From an uncultured Prevotellaceae bacterium (GTDB lineage Bacteria > Bacteroidota > Bacteroidia > Bacteroidales > Bacteroidaceae), in the NCBI GenBank assembly GCA_937910905.1, contig CALEPV010000012.1, forward strand, positions 1 to 21,447: DNA of 21,447 nt. Direction: 5' to 3'. The notes beneath the pieces are model-generated. The model was not told where the DNA came from. It saw nothing but the letters and a program-made list of their open reading frames with translations, and did no database searches. The translations under genes were made by a program, and so were the position numbers. Shown here piece by piece: positions 9,148-15,822 of this stretch; the stretch's first letter is position 1; each line of letters starts with the position of its first letter.

Positions 9148-9504
9148 TCACTTGTTAAGATCCGACATGTGGGCCTTTAGGAGGAGCAACTGGGTGCGGC
9201 TGGCCTCGAGGGTGATGACGGGTGTGCTGTTGAAGGCTATCATCTTGTTCTTGATGCTCACGAGCTCCACACGGTCGGTGTTGACCACAAGGCTGCGGCC
9301 CAACCGGACGAAAGGATTGGGTTGCTGCTCCTGCTGTGCATGGAAGGCAATCATGGTCTCTAGGGCTGAGAGCCCCAGAAGCACACTCTTGGTGCGACCG
9401 TCGGTGTAATGAATGTCGGTGTAGTTGCGACTGGCCTGAAGATAGAGGATGTCGGCGAGGTTGAACACTCGCAGTTCGTCGCGCGATTCGATGGTGATGT
9501 GCAT
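9148..9504 (-). CDS. LytTR-domain DNA-binding protein
   Basis: The 118-residue product (MHITIESRDELRVFNLADIL onward) is essentially a single LytTR DNA-binding domain. Family hallmarks are visible: DILYLQASRNYTDIHYTDG (about 18-36), the small-residue linker SALETMI, and FVRLGRSLVVNTDRVELV (about 65-82). There is no receiver domain and no membrane segment, so input signals are not evident. The frame continues upstream to a GTG at 9624, but that extension has no recognisable domain, and ATG 9504 starts right at the domain, so 9504 is preferred. LytTR proteins bind promoter DNA and often control surface or virulence genes; the adjacent co-directional gene B is a natural candidate target (inference). 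No SD-like site decides the start. Confidence 0.8.
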   Translation of the reverse strand: MHITIESRDELRVFNLADILYLQASRNYTDIHYTDGRTKSVLLGLSALETMIAFHAQQEQQPNPFVRLGRSLVVNTDRVELVSIKNKMIAFNSTPVITLEASRTQLLLLKAHMSDLNK

Positions 9505-9842
9505 GTGCGGTTTGTAGATGGATGATACGTAAAAGCGTGGGTCGCTGTACCTGTTGCCACCAATCCCGCGTTCAGGCGTCTCGCATTGCCTCACAATCAA
9601 GATAGGAGCAACGCAGAAGCCCACGCGAGAAACATGTCATCCTGCCAACATATACGCGCCAACAGTACCTTATATAGATAATATATAGGTACGTCTTAAG
9701 CGTGTATCGGGCAGACACACATCCCTACACTTGGACATCTACCATGCTACCTCCGTTCCAGATTGTGTTTCGAAGTTTGCGAGACTTTGAACGACTGGGA
9801 ACAGGGCGCTTAGGTAAACGCCTTGTGTTATATATTTCGCGG
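9505..9842 (-). other. Long untranslated region upstream of the LytTR gene
   Basis: No convincing gene is seen here on either strand. The stretch holds an imperfect palindrome (9665-9692) and, on the minus strand, a six-codon mini-ORF (MVDVQV, ATG at 9745) preceded by GGAGG, which is unusual where ribosome-binding sites are rarely SD-like. If transcription begins at the promoter near 9850, the LytTR mRNA carries a leader of about 330 nt, long enough for post-transcriptional control. Confidence 0.35.
9665..9692. promoter_or_regulatory. Imperfect palindrome upstream of the LytTR gene, possible operator
   Basis: A 28-bp AT-rich near-palindrome has perfect GTACCT/AGGTAC ends and TATATA arms with a shift of one base. 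It lies about 160 bp upstream of the LytTR start. Its AT-rich arms argue against a terminator, and a protein-binding site is the simplest reading. LytTR proteins usually bind direct repeats, so binding by the neighbouring regulator is uncertain. Confidence 0.35.
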
Positions 9843-9875
9843 CAAAGATACGAATTGAAAAAGGAAAAGCGCAAA
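9843..9875 (-). promoter_or_regulatory. Bacteroidetes-type promoter upstream of the LytTR gene
   Basis: On the minus strand TATCTTTG (9843-9850) matches TAnnTTTG, and TTTG (9872-9875) lies 21 bp upstream. The sequence TTCGCGGCAAAG-A-TA around it matches the gene B promoter (8957-8971) at 14 of 15 bases. Transcription would start near 9836 and run through a long leader into the LytTR gene. Confidence 0.5.
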
Positions 9876-9894
9876 AGTGTGCGACGAAAAGTGC

Positions 9895-9928
9895 AAAAAA
9901 AGCAGGGCACTATCTGTGATTCTCCCTG
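9895..9928 (-). terminator. Terminator after the tpiA-SPOR-folE operon
   Basis: On the minus strand CAGGG pairs with CCCTG and, inside a 5-nt bulge, CAC pairs with GTG around a 5-nt loop. The stem is followed by a C and seven Ts (A-run at 9895-9901). It lies 15 bp beyond the folE stop codon and just before the next promoter, as expected for an operon boundary. Confidence 0.55.
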
Positions 9929-9942
9929 GGGACACCCATACG

Positions 9943-10518
9943 TTAACGGAATTGAAGCTGGCTGATGAACTCCTGCCGCATCTCCGCGCGCTCGAAGGCA
10001 CCGACGTGGTGCATAGTGGTGGTGACGGCACCCTGCTTCTGCACGCCGCGCATCTGCATACAGAGGTGTTGGGCCTCGACCACCACCATCACGCCCTGAG
10101 GATTCAGGGCTTCCTGGATGCAATGGGCTATCTGCTGGGTCATGCGCTCCTGCACCTGCAGGCGGTGGCTGAATGTGTCGACGATACGTGCCAGCTTGCT
10201 CAGGCCTGTGATCTGGCCATTGGGTATGTAGGCTATGTGCACCTTGCCAAAGAATGGCAGCAAGTGGTGCTCGCAGAGTGAATAGAACTCGATGTCGCGC
10301 ACAACGACCATCTGGTGATAAGTCTCGTTGAACAGCGCAGACCGCAGTATGGCTACCGGGTCCTCGTCGTAGCCGCGTGTCAGCTCGAGCCATGCTCGCG
10401 CCACGCGCTGGGGCGTTTTAACCAAGCCTTCGCGCTGAGGGTCTTCGCCGAGCAAGGGTAACAGCTGGCTGTACAATTCAGCCACAGCGTCCTGACGTGC
10501 TGGTCTTGGGTCTGTCAT
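9943..10518 (-). CDS. folE: GTP cyclohydrolase I
   Basis: The 191-residue protein converts GTP to 7,8-dihydroneopterin triphosphate, the first step of folate synthesis, in the cytoplasm. Zinc ligands are visible at C82, H85 (in SLCEHHLLPFFGKVHIAYIP) and C153 (AQHLCMQMRGV), with H84 and H151 at the catalytic positions. TGLSKLARIVDTFSHRLQVQ and the QGVMVVVEA strand are also typical, and the length fits a bacterial type IA enzyme. ATG 10518 was chosen because the product then begins with the normal family N-terminus, and the ATGA overlap with the SPOR gene stop gives translational coupling; a longer frame to 10635 only reads through the upstream gene. It is the last gene of the tpiA-SPOR-folE operon. 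Confidence 0.96.
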   Translation of the reverse strand: MTDPRPARQDAVAELYSQLLPLLGEDPQREGLVKTPQRVARAWLELTRGYDEDPVAILRSALFNETYHQMVVVRDIEFYSLCEHHLLPFFGKVHIAYIPNGQITGLSKLARIVDTFSHRLQVQERMTQQIAHCIQEALNPQGVMVVVEAQHLCMQMRGVQKQGAVTTTMHHVGAFERAEMRQEFISQLQFR

Positions 10519-11069
10519 CGATAAACCACAATTTGGGTTTTTACTATGGATGCCTCGTTGAAACGATGTGTTTCGCGCATCCGCTGAAGAAGCTCGTGAG
10601 CCTCCTCGTAGGTCCTGAAATCGCCCACACGGCACACCCAGCGCGGGCTAAGGAAGTTGGTATAGACGGGCACGTCGCTGAAGTACGAGCTCACGAGCGA
10701 TGCCATGCGCTGAGCCTCCTGCTTGGAGGTGCGGTTGTTGCCGCCGGCATAGACCTGTATGCGGTAGCCGGTAGCCTTGGCGCGCCGGCCAGTGACGGGT
10801 GCAGCCTCGCTGTCGGCATGAGCGGTGGTGTCGCGCACGGCCGCGCCCGCCGTGTGCTGGGGGGGCGACGCGATATGGCGCGTCTGTCCGTTCACCAGGG
10901 CATCGATGTCGCTGTCCTGATGAAGTGTCACCAGCCCCTCACCCGCCAAAGCCGGACGGGTGAGGTGCTGGGTGAATGTGGTCTGTGCGGTGGAGGGGAG
11001 AGCGAAGAATAGAAGAAGAATCGCTCCCCTCCAACTCCTCCCAAGGGGGGAGAGACGGGAAGGGCGCAT
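10515..11069 (-). CDS. SPOR-domain periplasmic protein
   Basis: The 184-residue product has a signal peptide (residues 1-28, core GAILLLFFALPSTAQ), a variable low-complexity middle, and a C-terminal SPOR domain at about 100-182 (GYRIQVYAGG, then RWVCRVGDFRTYEEAHELL). SPOR domains bind denuded glycan strands of septal peptidoglycan, so a periplasmic or outer-membrane envelope role is expected. ATG 11069 overlaps the tpiA stop as TGATG and is preferred to an in-frame GTG at 11078. At the other end its stop overlaps the folE start. The position between tpiA and folE is common in Bacteroidales. The signal-peptide coding segment is unusual because it lies within inverted repeats (10992-11032 and about 11036-11054). 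The mature protein's partner is not evident. Confidence 0.9.
   Translation of the reverse strand: MRPSRLSPLGRSWRGAILLLFFALPSTAQTTFTQHLTRPALAGEGLVTLHQDSDIDALVNGQTRHIASPPQHTAGAAVRDTTAHADSEAAPVTGRRAKATGYRIQVYAGGNNRTSKQEAQRMASLVSSYFSDVPVYTNFLSPRWVCRVGDFRTYEEAHELLQRMRETHRFNEASIVKTQIVVYR
10932..10970. repeat. Inverted repeat within the SPOR gene
   Basis: CCTCACCCG (10937-10945) pairs perfectly with CGGGTGAGG (10957-10965), and outer CAGC/GCTG extend the stem past one mismatch. It encodes residues just after the signal peptide. It may be a remnant of a small palindromic repeat inserted in frame. Confidence 0.5.
10992..11054. repeat. Nested inverted repeats encoding the SPOR-protein signal peptide
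   Basis: GGAGGGGAGAGCGA (10992-11005) pairs with TCGCTCCCCTCC (11021-11032) except for a 2-nt bulge. CTCCC (11038-11042) then pairs with GGGAG (11048-11052). The combination of a CTCCCCTCC run, AACTCCTCCC and a GGGGGAG run resembles a common Bacteroidetes intergenic palindrome. Here it is translated as LSPLGRSWRGA and the hydrophobic core lies in the loop. Confidence 0.5.
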
Positions 11070-11827
11070 CAGTTCCACGCGTCAATGATGCCGCGGAAGT
11101 CGGCGCACTTGAGGGCTGCGCCCCCGATGAGGCCGCCATCTACGTCAGGCTTGGAGAATATCTCCTTGGCGTTGCTGGGCTTGCAGCTGCCGCCATAGAG
11201 GATGCTGATGTTCTCGGCAGCTACCTCGCCGAAGCGACCGGCGATGACACCACGGATGAATGCGTGCATGTCCTCAGCCTGCTCTGCTGTGGCGGTCTTG
11301 CCCGTGCCGATGGCCCATACGGGCTCGTAGGCCAGGATGATGTTGGCGAGCTGCTCCTCGGTCAGGTCGAACAGGCTGTCGGCCAGCTGTGAGCCTACCA
11401 CCTCGTTCTGCTTGCCAGCCTCGCGCTCCTCGAGCACCTCACCGATGCAGAAGATCACCTTCAGGCCGTTGGCCAGGGCAAGGTTCACCTTCTCCTTCAG
11501 AATCTCGGCTGTCTCGCCGTAGTACTGGCGACGCTCGGAGTGGCCGAGGATCACGTACTGAGCGCCTGTGCTCTTCACCTGTGCTGCGCTGACCTCGCCG
11601 GTGTAGGCACCCTTCTCCTTGTCTGCGCAGTTCTCGGCACCGAGACCTATCACAGTGCCATCCACCACGTCGGCGACCTTGGCCAGGTGGATGAATGGAG
11701 TACAGATCACAACGTCACAGTTAGGCTTGGCAGCAGCCAGTGACTCCTTCAGTTCTGTGGCCAGAGCCACACCTTCCTGCAGGTTCAGGTTCATCTTCCA
11801 GTTGCCTGCTACAATCTTCTTTCTCAT
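11069..11827 (-). CDS. tpiA: Triosephosphate isomerase
   Basis: The 252-residue enzyme interconverts dihydroxyacetone phosphate and glyceraldehyde 3-phosphate in glycolysis and gluconeogenesis. All hallmarks are present: AGNWKMN with N9 and K11, the electrophile H96 in VILGHSERR, the catalytic base E168 in ILAYEPVWAIGTG followed by the flexible loop GTGKTA, ILYGGS, and the phosphate-binding GGLIGGAAL near the C-terminus. The length is that of the family. ATG 11827 is the only sensible start. It is the first gene of an overlapping operon with the SPOR gene and folE, with its own promoter upstream and nif3 divergent. Confidence 0.98.
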   Translation of the reverse strand: MRKKIVAGNWKMNLNLQEGVALATELKESLAAAKPNCDVVICTPFIHLAKVADVVDGTVIGLGAENCADKEKGAYTGEVSAAQVKSTGAQYVILGHSERRQYYGETAEILKEKVNLALANGLKVIFCIGEVLEEREAGKQNEVVGSQLADSLFDLTEEQLANIILAYEPVWAIGTGKTATAEQAEDMHAFIRGVIAGRFGEVAAENISILYGGSCKPSNAKEIFSKPDVDGGLIGGAALKCADFRGIIDAWN

Positions 11828-11861
11828 AGTTATTTGTCTGTTATAGTATGAAATGTGGTGA

Positions 11862-11892
11862 CAAAGGTAAGCAGAAAAAACTGAACACCGAA
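11862..11892 (-). promoter_or_regulatory. Promoter of the tpiA operon
   Basis: On the minus strand TACCTTTG (11862-11869) is a perfect TAnnTTTG match 35 bp before ATG 11827. The -33 element is weak (TTCG at 11889-11892, 19 bp spacer). A start of transcription near 11855 would give a leader of about 28 nt. Confidence 0.5.
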
Positions 11893-11915
11893 GAATAAAG
11901 TCCTTTTATTGCTTT

Positions 11916-11944
11916 AGTGATGGTAAAAAATAACTTGGGACGAT
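11916..11944 (+). repeat. Solo copy of the MITE terminal repeat
   Basis: This 29-nt sequence, AGTGATGGT...CTTGGGACGAT, matches the left terminal repeat of the MITE at 15579-15608 except for one missing T. No partner repeat is found nearby, so it is a solo end or a decayed element. It sits between the divergent tpiA and nif3 promoters without overlapping either. Confidence 0.75.
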
Positions 11945-11961
11945 CATAATTGCACCAAACA

Positions 11962-11993
11962 TTTGGTCAACTCATGGCAAAGTCATAACTTTG
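11962..11993 (+). promoter_or_regulatory. Promoter of the nif3 gene
   Basis: TTTG (11962-11965), a 20-bp spacer and TAACTTTG (11986-11993) are a perfect match to the Bacteroidetes promoter consensus. Transcription should begin near 12000, a few bases before GTG 12006, so the mRNA would be nearly leaderless. This also rules out TTG 11991 as a start. Confidence 0.65.
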
Positions 11994-12005
11994 CGGCCTC
12001 AAAAC

Positions 12006-12803
12006 GTGGATAAAAGTATCACCATAAGGGAAATCACATCTGCCCTTGAACAGTTCGCGCCTCTGCCCTTGCAGGAAAGCTACGATAACGCTGGCCTGCA
12101 GTGCGGATTGACAGAGACGGAAGTTTCAGGGGTATTATTGTGTCTGGATGTCACCGAGGATGTGCTGCAAGAGGCTATCGACCTGGATTGCAACCTCATC
12201 GTGTGCCATCATCCGATGCTGTTCCGTCCGATAAAGCACGTGACCGACCACACTCAGGTGGAGCGTTGCCTACGCATGGCCATAAAGAACGACCTGGCCA
12301 TCTACGCCGCCCACACCAACCTGGACAAAGCCCTGGATGGTGTGAACTACCGGATGGCACAGAGGCTGGGGCTGACCGATGTGCAGTTCCTCGAGCCGGC
12401 AAACGCAGGCGAGGTGCAGGGGGGCAACGGCGTGGTGGGCTTCCTGCCGCAGGCCGAGGATGCCCTGCAGCTGCTGCAGCGGGTGAAGCAGATATTCGGC
12501 GTAGAAGCCCTGCAGCACAACCAGCTGCTGGAGCGCCCGATACGCAGCGTGGCACTCTGCGGAGGCGCAGGTGCCGACCTGCTGGACACCGCCGTAAGCG
12601 CTGAGGTGGATGCCTTCATCACGGGCGAGATGAGCTATCATCGCTGGTTCGGCCACGAGCAGCAGCTGCAGATTGCAGCCATAGGCCACTACGAGAGCGA
12701 GCAGTACACGCGCGAGATATTCCGCGAAATAATAGAGGAGCTGGCACCGGCAATGCCAGTCTACGACACACAAGTATATACTAATCCAATACATATATTA
12801 TAA
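12006..12803 (+). CDS. Nif3-like dinuclear metal-binding protein (YbgI/YqfO family)
   Basis: The product is about 265 residues. Metal-site motifs are visible: VCHHPMLFRPIKHV with H68 and H69, YAAHTNLDKALDGVNYRMA with H103, and AIGHYESEQYT with H228 and E230. The short length resembles E. coli YbgI; the PII-like insert of longer relatives such as B. subtilis YqfO is absent. The family assembles into hexamers with a two-metal site, and is linked to GTP cyclohydrolase I type 2 by annotation only; the true reaction is unsettled. GTG 12006 was chosen because the frame's upstream TTG (11991) lies inside the -10-like box; the usual family N-terminus (I-x-E-I-x-x-A-L-E) begins just after it. The zinc-ribbon gene follows 5 bp after the stop, as in many Bacteroidetes. 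Confidence 0.92.
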   Translation: MDKSITIREITSALEQFAPLPLQESYDNAGLQCGLTETEVSGVLLCLDVTEDVLQEAIDLDCNLIVCHHPMLFRPIKHVTDHTQVERCLRMAIKNDLAIYAAHTNLDKALDGVNYRMAQRLGLTDVQFLEPANAGEVQGGNGVVGFLPQAEDALQLLQRVKQIFGVEALQHNQLLERPIRSVALCGGAGADLLDTAVSAEVDAFITGEMSYHRWFGHEQQLQIAAIGHYESEQYTREIFREIIEELAPAMPVYDTQVYTNPIHIL

Positions 12804-12808
12804 GGCAT

Positions 12809-13642
12809 ATGGCAAAGGAAAAGAAGGATCCACAGGACCTTTCCATCGAGGAAAAGCTTCACAACCTCTATCAGCTCCAGACCATGCTCTCGGAGATAGA
12901 CAAGATTAAGACTCTGCGCGGCGAGCTGCCGCTGGAGGTTCAGGACCTTGAGGACGAAATCGAGGGACTGACCACACGCATAGACAAAATACAGGCCGAC
13001 ATCAACAGCCTGAAGGAAGAGGTTACACGCCGCAACGTGACGATGCAGGAGAACACGGCCAACATAGAGCGCCTGAACGGGCATCTGGACAACGTGCGCA
13101 ACAACCGCGAGTACGAGAGCCTGACCAAGGAGATTGAGTACTACCAGCTTGACAACCAGCTCAACGAGAAGAAGATACGCGAGGCCACAGAAGCCACAGA
13201 ACGCCGCCAGGAGGACCTGCGACGCTGCTCCGACTCCGTGACCGAACGCCGCACAGACCTCGACATCAAGAAGAGCGAGCTCGACGAAATCATCAGCGAG
13301 ACACGCGCCGAGGAGGACAAGCTGCGCGAGAAGAGCAAGAACCTGGAGGCCACCATCGAGCCACGTCTGCTCTCCGCCTTCAAGCGCATCCGCAAGAACT
13401 CACGCAACGGCCTGGGCATAGTGTACGTGCAGCGCGACGCCTGCGGCGGCTGCTTCAACAAGATTCCGCCCCAGCGCCAGCTCGACATCCGTATGCGCAA
13501 GAAGATCATCGTATGCGAGTACTGCGGACGCATACTCATCGACCCCGAACTGGCCGGCGTCCAGCAGGAACAGAAGGTGGTAGAGGAGAAGCCGAAGCGC
13601 CGAGTACGCAAGACAGCAAAGAATGGGTTTTCCACAACATAA
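12809..13642 (+). CDS. Coiled-coil and C4 zinc-ribbon protein
   Basis: The 277-residue protein is helical and charged from about 15 to 185 (a long antiparallel coiled coil is expected) and ends with a four-cysteine zinc ribbon: C212 and C215 (RDACGGCFNKIPPQ), C236 and C239 (IIVCEYCGRIL). This matches the family of C4-type zinc-ribbon proteins related to CdsZ, whose members are proposed nucleic-acid-binding or chaperone-like proteins; no enzyme activity is indicated. The tail is basic (KPKRRVRKTAKNG). ATG 12809 lies 5 bp after the nif3 stop, so the two genes form an operon, and rpsA follows 44 bp later. Confidence 0.9.
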   Translation: MAKEKKDPQDLSIEEKLHNLYQLQTMLSEIDKIKTLRGELPLEVQDLEDEIEGLTTRIDKIQADINSLKEEVTRRNVTMQENTANIERLNGHLDNVRNNREYESLTKEIEYYQLDNQLNEKKIREATEATERRQEDLRRCSDSVTERRTDLDIKKSELDEIISETRAEEDKLREKSKNLEATIEPRLLSAFKRIRKNSRNGLGIVYVQRDACGGCFNKIPPQRQLDIRMRKKIIVCEYCGRILIDPELAGVQQEQKVVEEKPKRRVRKTAKNGFSTT

Positions 13643-13677
13643 TGTCTAACTCTATTAATTATCACACTTTTATTTAA
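13642..13677 (+). other. Mini-ORF between the zinc-ribbon gene and rpsA
   Basis: ATG 13642 overlaps the zinc-ribbon stop as TAATG and opens an 11-codon frame (MSNSINYHTFI) ending 9 bp before the rpsA ATG. Its first ten bases, ATGTCTAACT, are identical to the first ten of rpsA (13687-13696), so it looks like a duplicated or decoy start. A translated role is not shown. Confidence 0.3.
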
Positions 13678-13686
13678 TCAACATTT

Positions 13687-15489
13687 ATGTCTAACTTAAC
13701 AAACATCCAGCCCCTTGCCGACTTCGATTGGGAAGGCTACGAGCAAGGAGCAACCCAGACCGCACAGAGTCACGACGAACAGCAGGCCGCCTACGAGAAG
13801 AGCCTGATAGGTGTCAACGACCACGACGTAGTGGAAGGTACGGTCACCAGCATCAACAAGCGCGAGGTAGTGGTGAACATCGGCTACAAGAGCGATGGCA
13901 TCATCCCCGTAAGCGAATTCCGCTACAACCCAGAGCTCGCAGTAGGCGATACTGTAGAGGTCTACATCGAAAGCCAGGAAGACAAGAAGGGACAACTCAT
14001 CCTATCTCACAGGAAGGCACGTGCTGCCAAGAGCTGGGAGCGCGTCAACGCTGCCCTGGACAACCAGGAAATCATCAAGGGCTTCATCAAGTGCCGCACC
14101 AAGGGTGGCATGATCGTTGACGTATTCGGCATCGAGGCATTCCTGCCCGGCAGCCAGATTGACGTTAAGCCAATCCGCGACTACGACGTGTTCGTAGGCA
14201 AGACAATGGAGTTCAAGGTCGTGAAGATCAACCAGGAGTACCGCAACGTAGTGGTGAGCCACAAGGCTCTCATCGAGGCCGAGCTCGAGGCTCAGAAGAA
14301 GGAGATTATCTCCAAGCTCGAGAAGGGTCAGGTGCTCGAAGGCATGGTCAAGAACATCACTTCCTATGGTGTGTTCATCGACCTTGGCGGCGTAGACGGT
14401 CTGGTACACATCACCGACCTCAGCTGGGGCCGCGTGAGCGATCCGCACGAGGTTGTGGAGCTCGACCAGAAGCTCAACGTCGTGATTCTCGACTTCGACG
14501 AGGAGAAGAAGCGTATCGCCCTGGGCCTGAAGCAGCTCACCCCACACCCATGGGATGCTCTCGACCCCAACCTCAAGGTAGGCGACAAGGTGAAGGGCAA
14601 GGTAGTGGTTATGGCCGACTACGGAGCATTCGTCGAGATCGCTCCTGGCGTAGAGGGCCTGATCCACGTGAGCGAAATGTCCTGGAGCCAGCACCTGCGC
14701 AGCGCTCAGGACTTCATGAAGGTTGGCGACGAAGTAGAGGCAGTCATCCTGACCCTCGACCGCGAGGAGCGCAAGATGAGCCTTGGCATCAAGCAGCTGA
14801 AGGAAGATCCGTGGGAGAACATCGAGCAGCGCTACCCAGTAGGCAGCAAGCACTCGGCCCGCGTGCGCAACTTCACTAACTTCGGCGTGTTCGTTGAGAT
14901 CGAGGAGGGCGTTGACGGCCTCATCCACATCTCCGACCTCAGCTGGACCAGGAAGGTTAAGCACCCCAGCGAGTTCACACAGATTGGCGCCAACATCGAC
15001 GTGGTCGTACTGGAGATAGACAAGGACAACCGTCGTCTGCGTCTCGGCCACAAGCAGCTTGAGGAGAATCCTTGGGACGTATTCGAGACCATCTATACCG
15101 TCGACAGTGTGCACGAAGGCACCATCACCGAGATGCTCGACAAGGGCGCAGTCATCCAGCTGGCCCACGGCGTTGAGGGCTTTGCCACACCTAAGCACCT
15201 CGTTAAGGAGGACGGCAGTCAGGCTCAGCAGGGCGAGAAGCTCCAGTTCAAGGTGATAGAGTTCAACAAGGACAGCCGTCGCATCATCCTCAGCCACAGC
15301 CGCATCTTCGAGGACGAGGCACGTCGTGAGGCTCGCGAGGCTCGCAAGGCAGAGCGCGCAGCACAGAAGCGTCCGGCCAAGGCTCGCGAGGAGCAGCCCG
15401 CCATCCAGAACCAGGCCGCTGTCACCACTCTCGGCGACATCGATGCTCTCGCAGCATTGAAGGCTCAGCTTGAGCAGGACAAAGAGTAA
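13687..15489 (+). CDS. rpsA: 30S ribosomal protein S1
   Basis: The 600-residue protein carries six S1 RNA-binding domains at about 45-110, 128-193, 215-285, 300-370, 386-456 and 472-537. Central repeats show the typical G-x-V/F-V-x-L/I pattern and D-L-S-W motifs (YGVFIDLGGVDGLVHITDLS; GVFVEIEEGVDGLIHISDLS). A charged tail rich in Arg, Ala and Glu follows. S1 binds mRNA and helps load it on the 30S subunit, important where SD sequences are scarce, as in Bacteroidetes. Codon use is strongly biased, as expected for high expression. It lies downstream of nif3 and the zinc-ribbon gene with no consensus promoter in the 44-bp gap, so it may be co-transcribed or start from a promoter inside the upstream gene. 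A strong terminator follows. Confidence 0.96.
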   Translation: MSNLTNIQPLADFDWEGYEQGATQTAQSHDEQQAAYEKSLIGVNDHDVVEGTVTSINKREVVVNIGYKSDGIIPVSEFRYNPELAVGDTVEVYIESQEDKKGQLILSHRKARAAKSWERVNAALDNQEIIKGFIKCRTKGGMIVDVFGIEAFLPGSQIDVKPIRDYDVFVGKTMEFKVVKINQEYRNVVVSHKALIEAELEAQKKEIISKLEKGQVLEGMVKNITSYGVFIDLGGVDGLVHITDLSWGRVSDPHEVVELDQKLNVVILDFDEEKKRIALGLKQLTPHPWDALDPNLKVGDKVKGKVVVMADYGAFVEIAPGVEGLIHVSEMSWSQHLRSAQDFMKVGDEVEAVILTLDREERKMSLGIKQLKEDPWENIEQRYPVGSKHSARVRNFTNFGVFVEIEEGVDGLIHISDLSWTRKVKHPSEFTQIGANIDVVVLEIDKDNRRLRLGHKQLEENPWDVFETIYTVDSVHEGTITEMLDKGAVIQLAHGVEGFATPKHLVKEDGSQAQQGEKLQFKVIEFNKDSRRIILSHSRIFEDEARREAREARKAERAAQKRPAKAREEQPAIQNQAAVTTLGDIDALAALKAQLEQDKE

Positions 15490-15540
15490 ACCGCAATACC
15501 GCTGACACCTGCCACCGCGCAGGCTGCGAATATACGCATG

Positions 15541-15578
15541 TAAAGGGATGTGCCACCACCGCGTGACACATCCCTTTA
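15541..15578 (+). terminator. rpsA terminator
   Basis: A perfect 12-bp stem (15541-15552 TAAAGGGATGTG with 15567-15578 CACATCCCTTTA) encloses a 14-nt loop, 51 bp after the rpsA stop. The expected T-tail is only the TTT of the 3' arm, because the MITE end begins at the very next base. Confidence 0.75.
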
Positions 15579-15753
15579 AGTGATGGTTAAAAAATAACTT
15601 GGGACGATTTGCCTCATATTTTTGAGCTTATTTGTCTTCACGAAGAAGGAGCGTAGCGGGCTACGTGACTGATGAGTGGAGGCAAAGAAGCCAAAAAGAT
15701 GAGTGCTAATCCTTTCCTATAAAATCGTCCCAAGTTATTATTTAACCATCACT
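15579..15753. mobile_element. MITE-like element with 32-bp terminal inverted repeats
   Basis: Left arm 15579-15610 (AGTGATGG...GGGACGATTT) and right arm 15722-15753 (AAATCGTCCC...CCATCACT) are inverted copies with 31 of 32 bases matching. The 111-bp interior has no ORF of note but contains a small hairpin (CGTAG-CGGG-CTACG, 15652-15665). The length (175 bp), long terminal repeats and lack of coding capacity fit a miniature inverted-repeat element moved by a transposase elsewhere. No clear target duplication is visible (flanks TTTA and AAATAA). A near-identical single arm is at 11916-11944. The parent family was not recognised. Confidence 0.8.
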
Positions 15754-15790
15754 AAATAAAAAAGGAGGCACGCAATTTTTCTTGCTTGTT

Positions 15791-15822
15791 TTTGGCGCTC
15801 AATAAAAAAATTCATATCTTTG
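15791..15822 (+). promoter_or_regulatory. Consensus promoter upstream of the EpsG-like gene
   Basis: TTTG (15791-15794), a 20-bp AT-rich spacer and TATCTTTG (15815-15822) match the Bacteroidetes promoter exactly. Transcription should begin near 15829, about 300 nt before the polymerase gene, 38 bp after the MITE's right end. Confidence 0.7.

Noticed and set aside
11991..12005. TTG 11991 as start of nif3
   Set aside because: It overlaps the TAACTTTG promoter element at 11986-11993, so it would not be in the mRNA; GTG 12006 is the first usable start.
14002..15297. 431-codon minus-strand ORF antisense to rpsA
   Set aside because: rpsA is certain, and the antisense product is a leucine- and valine-rich shadow caused by strong codon bias.
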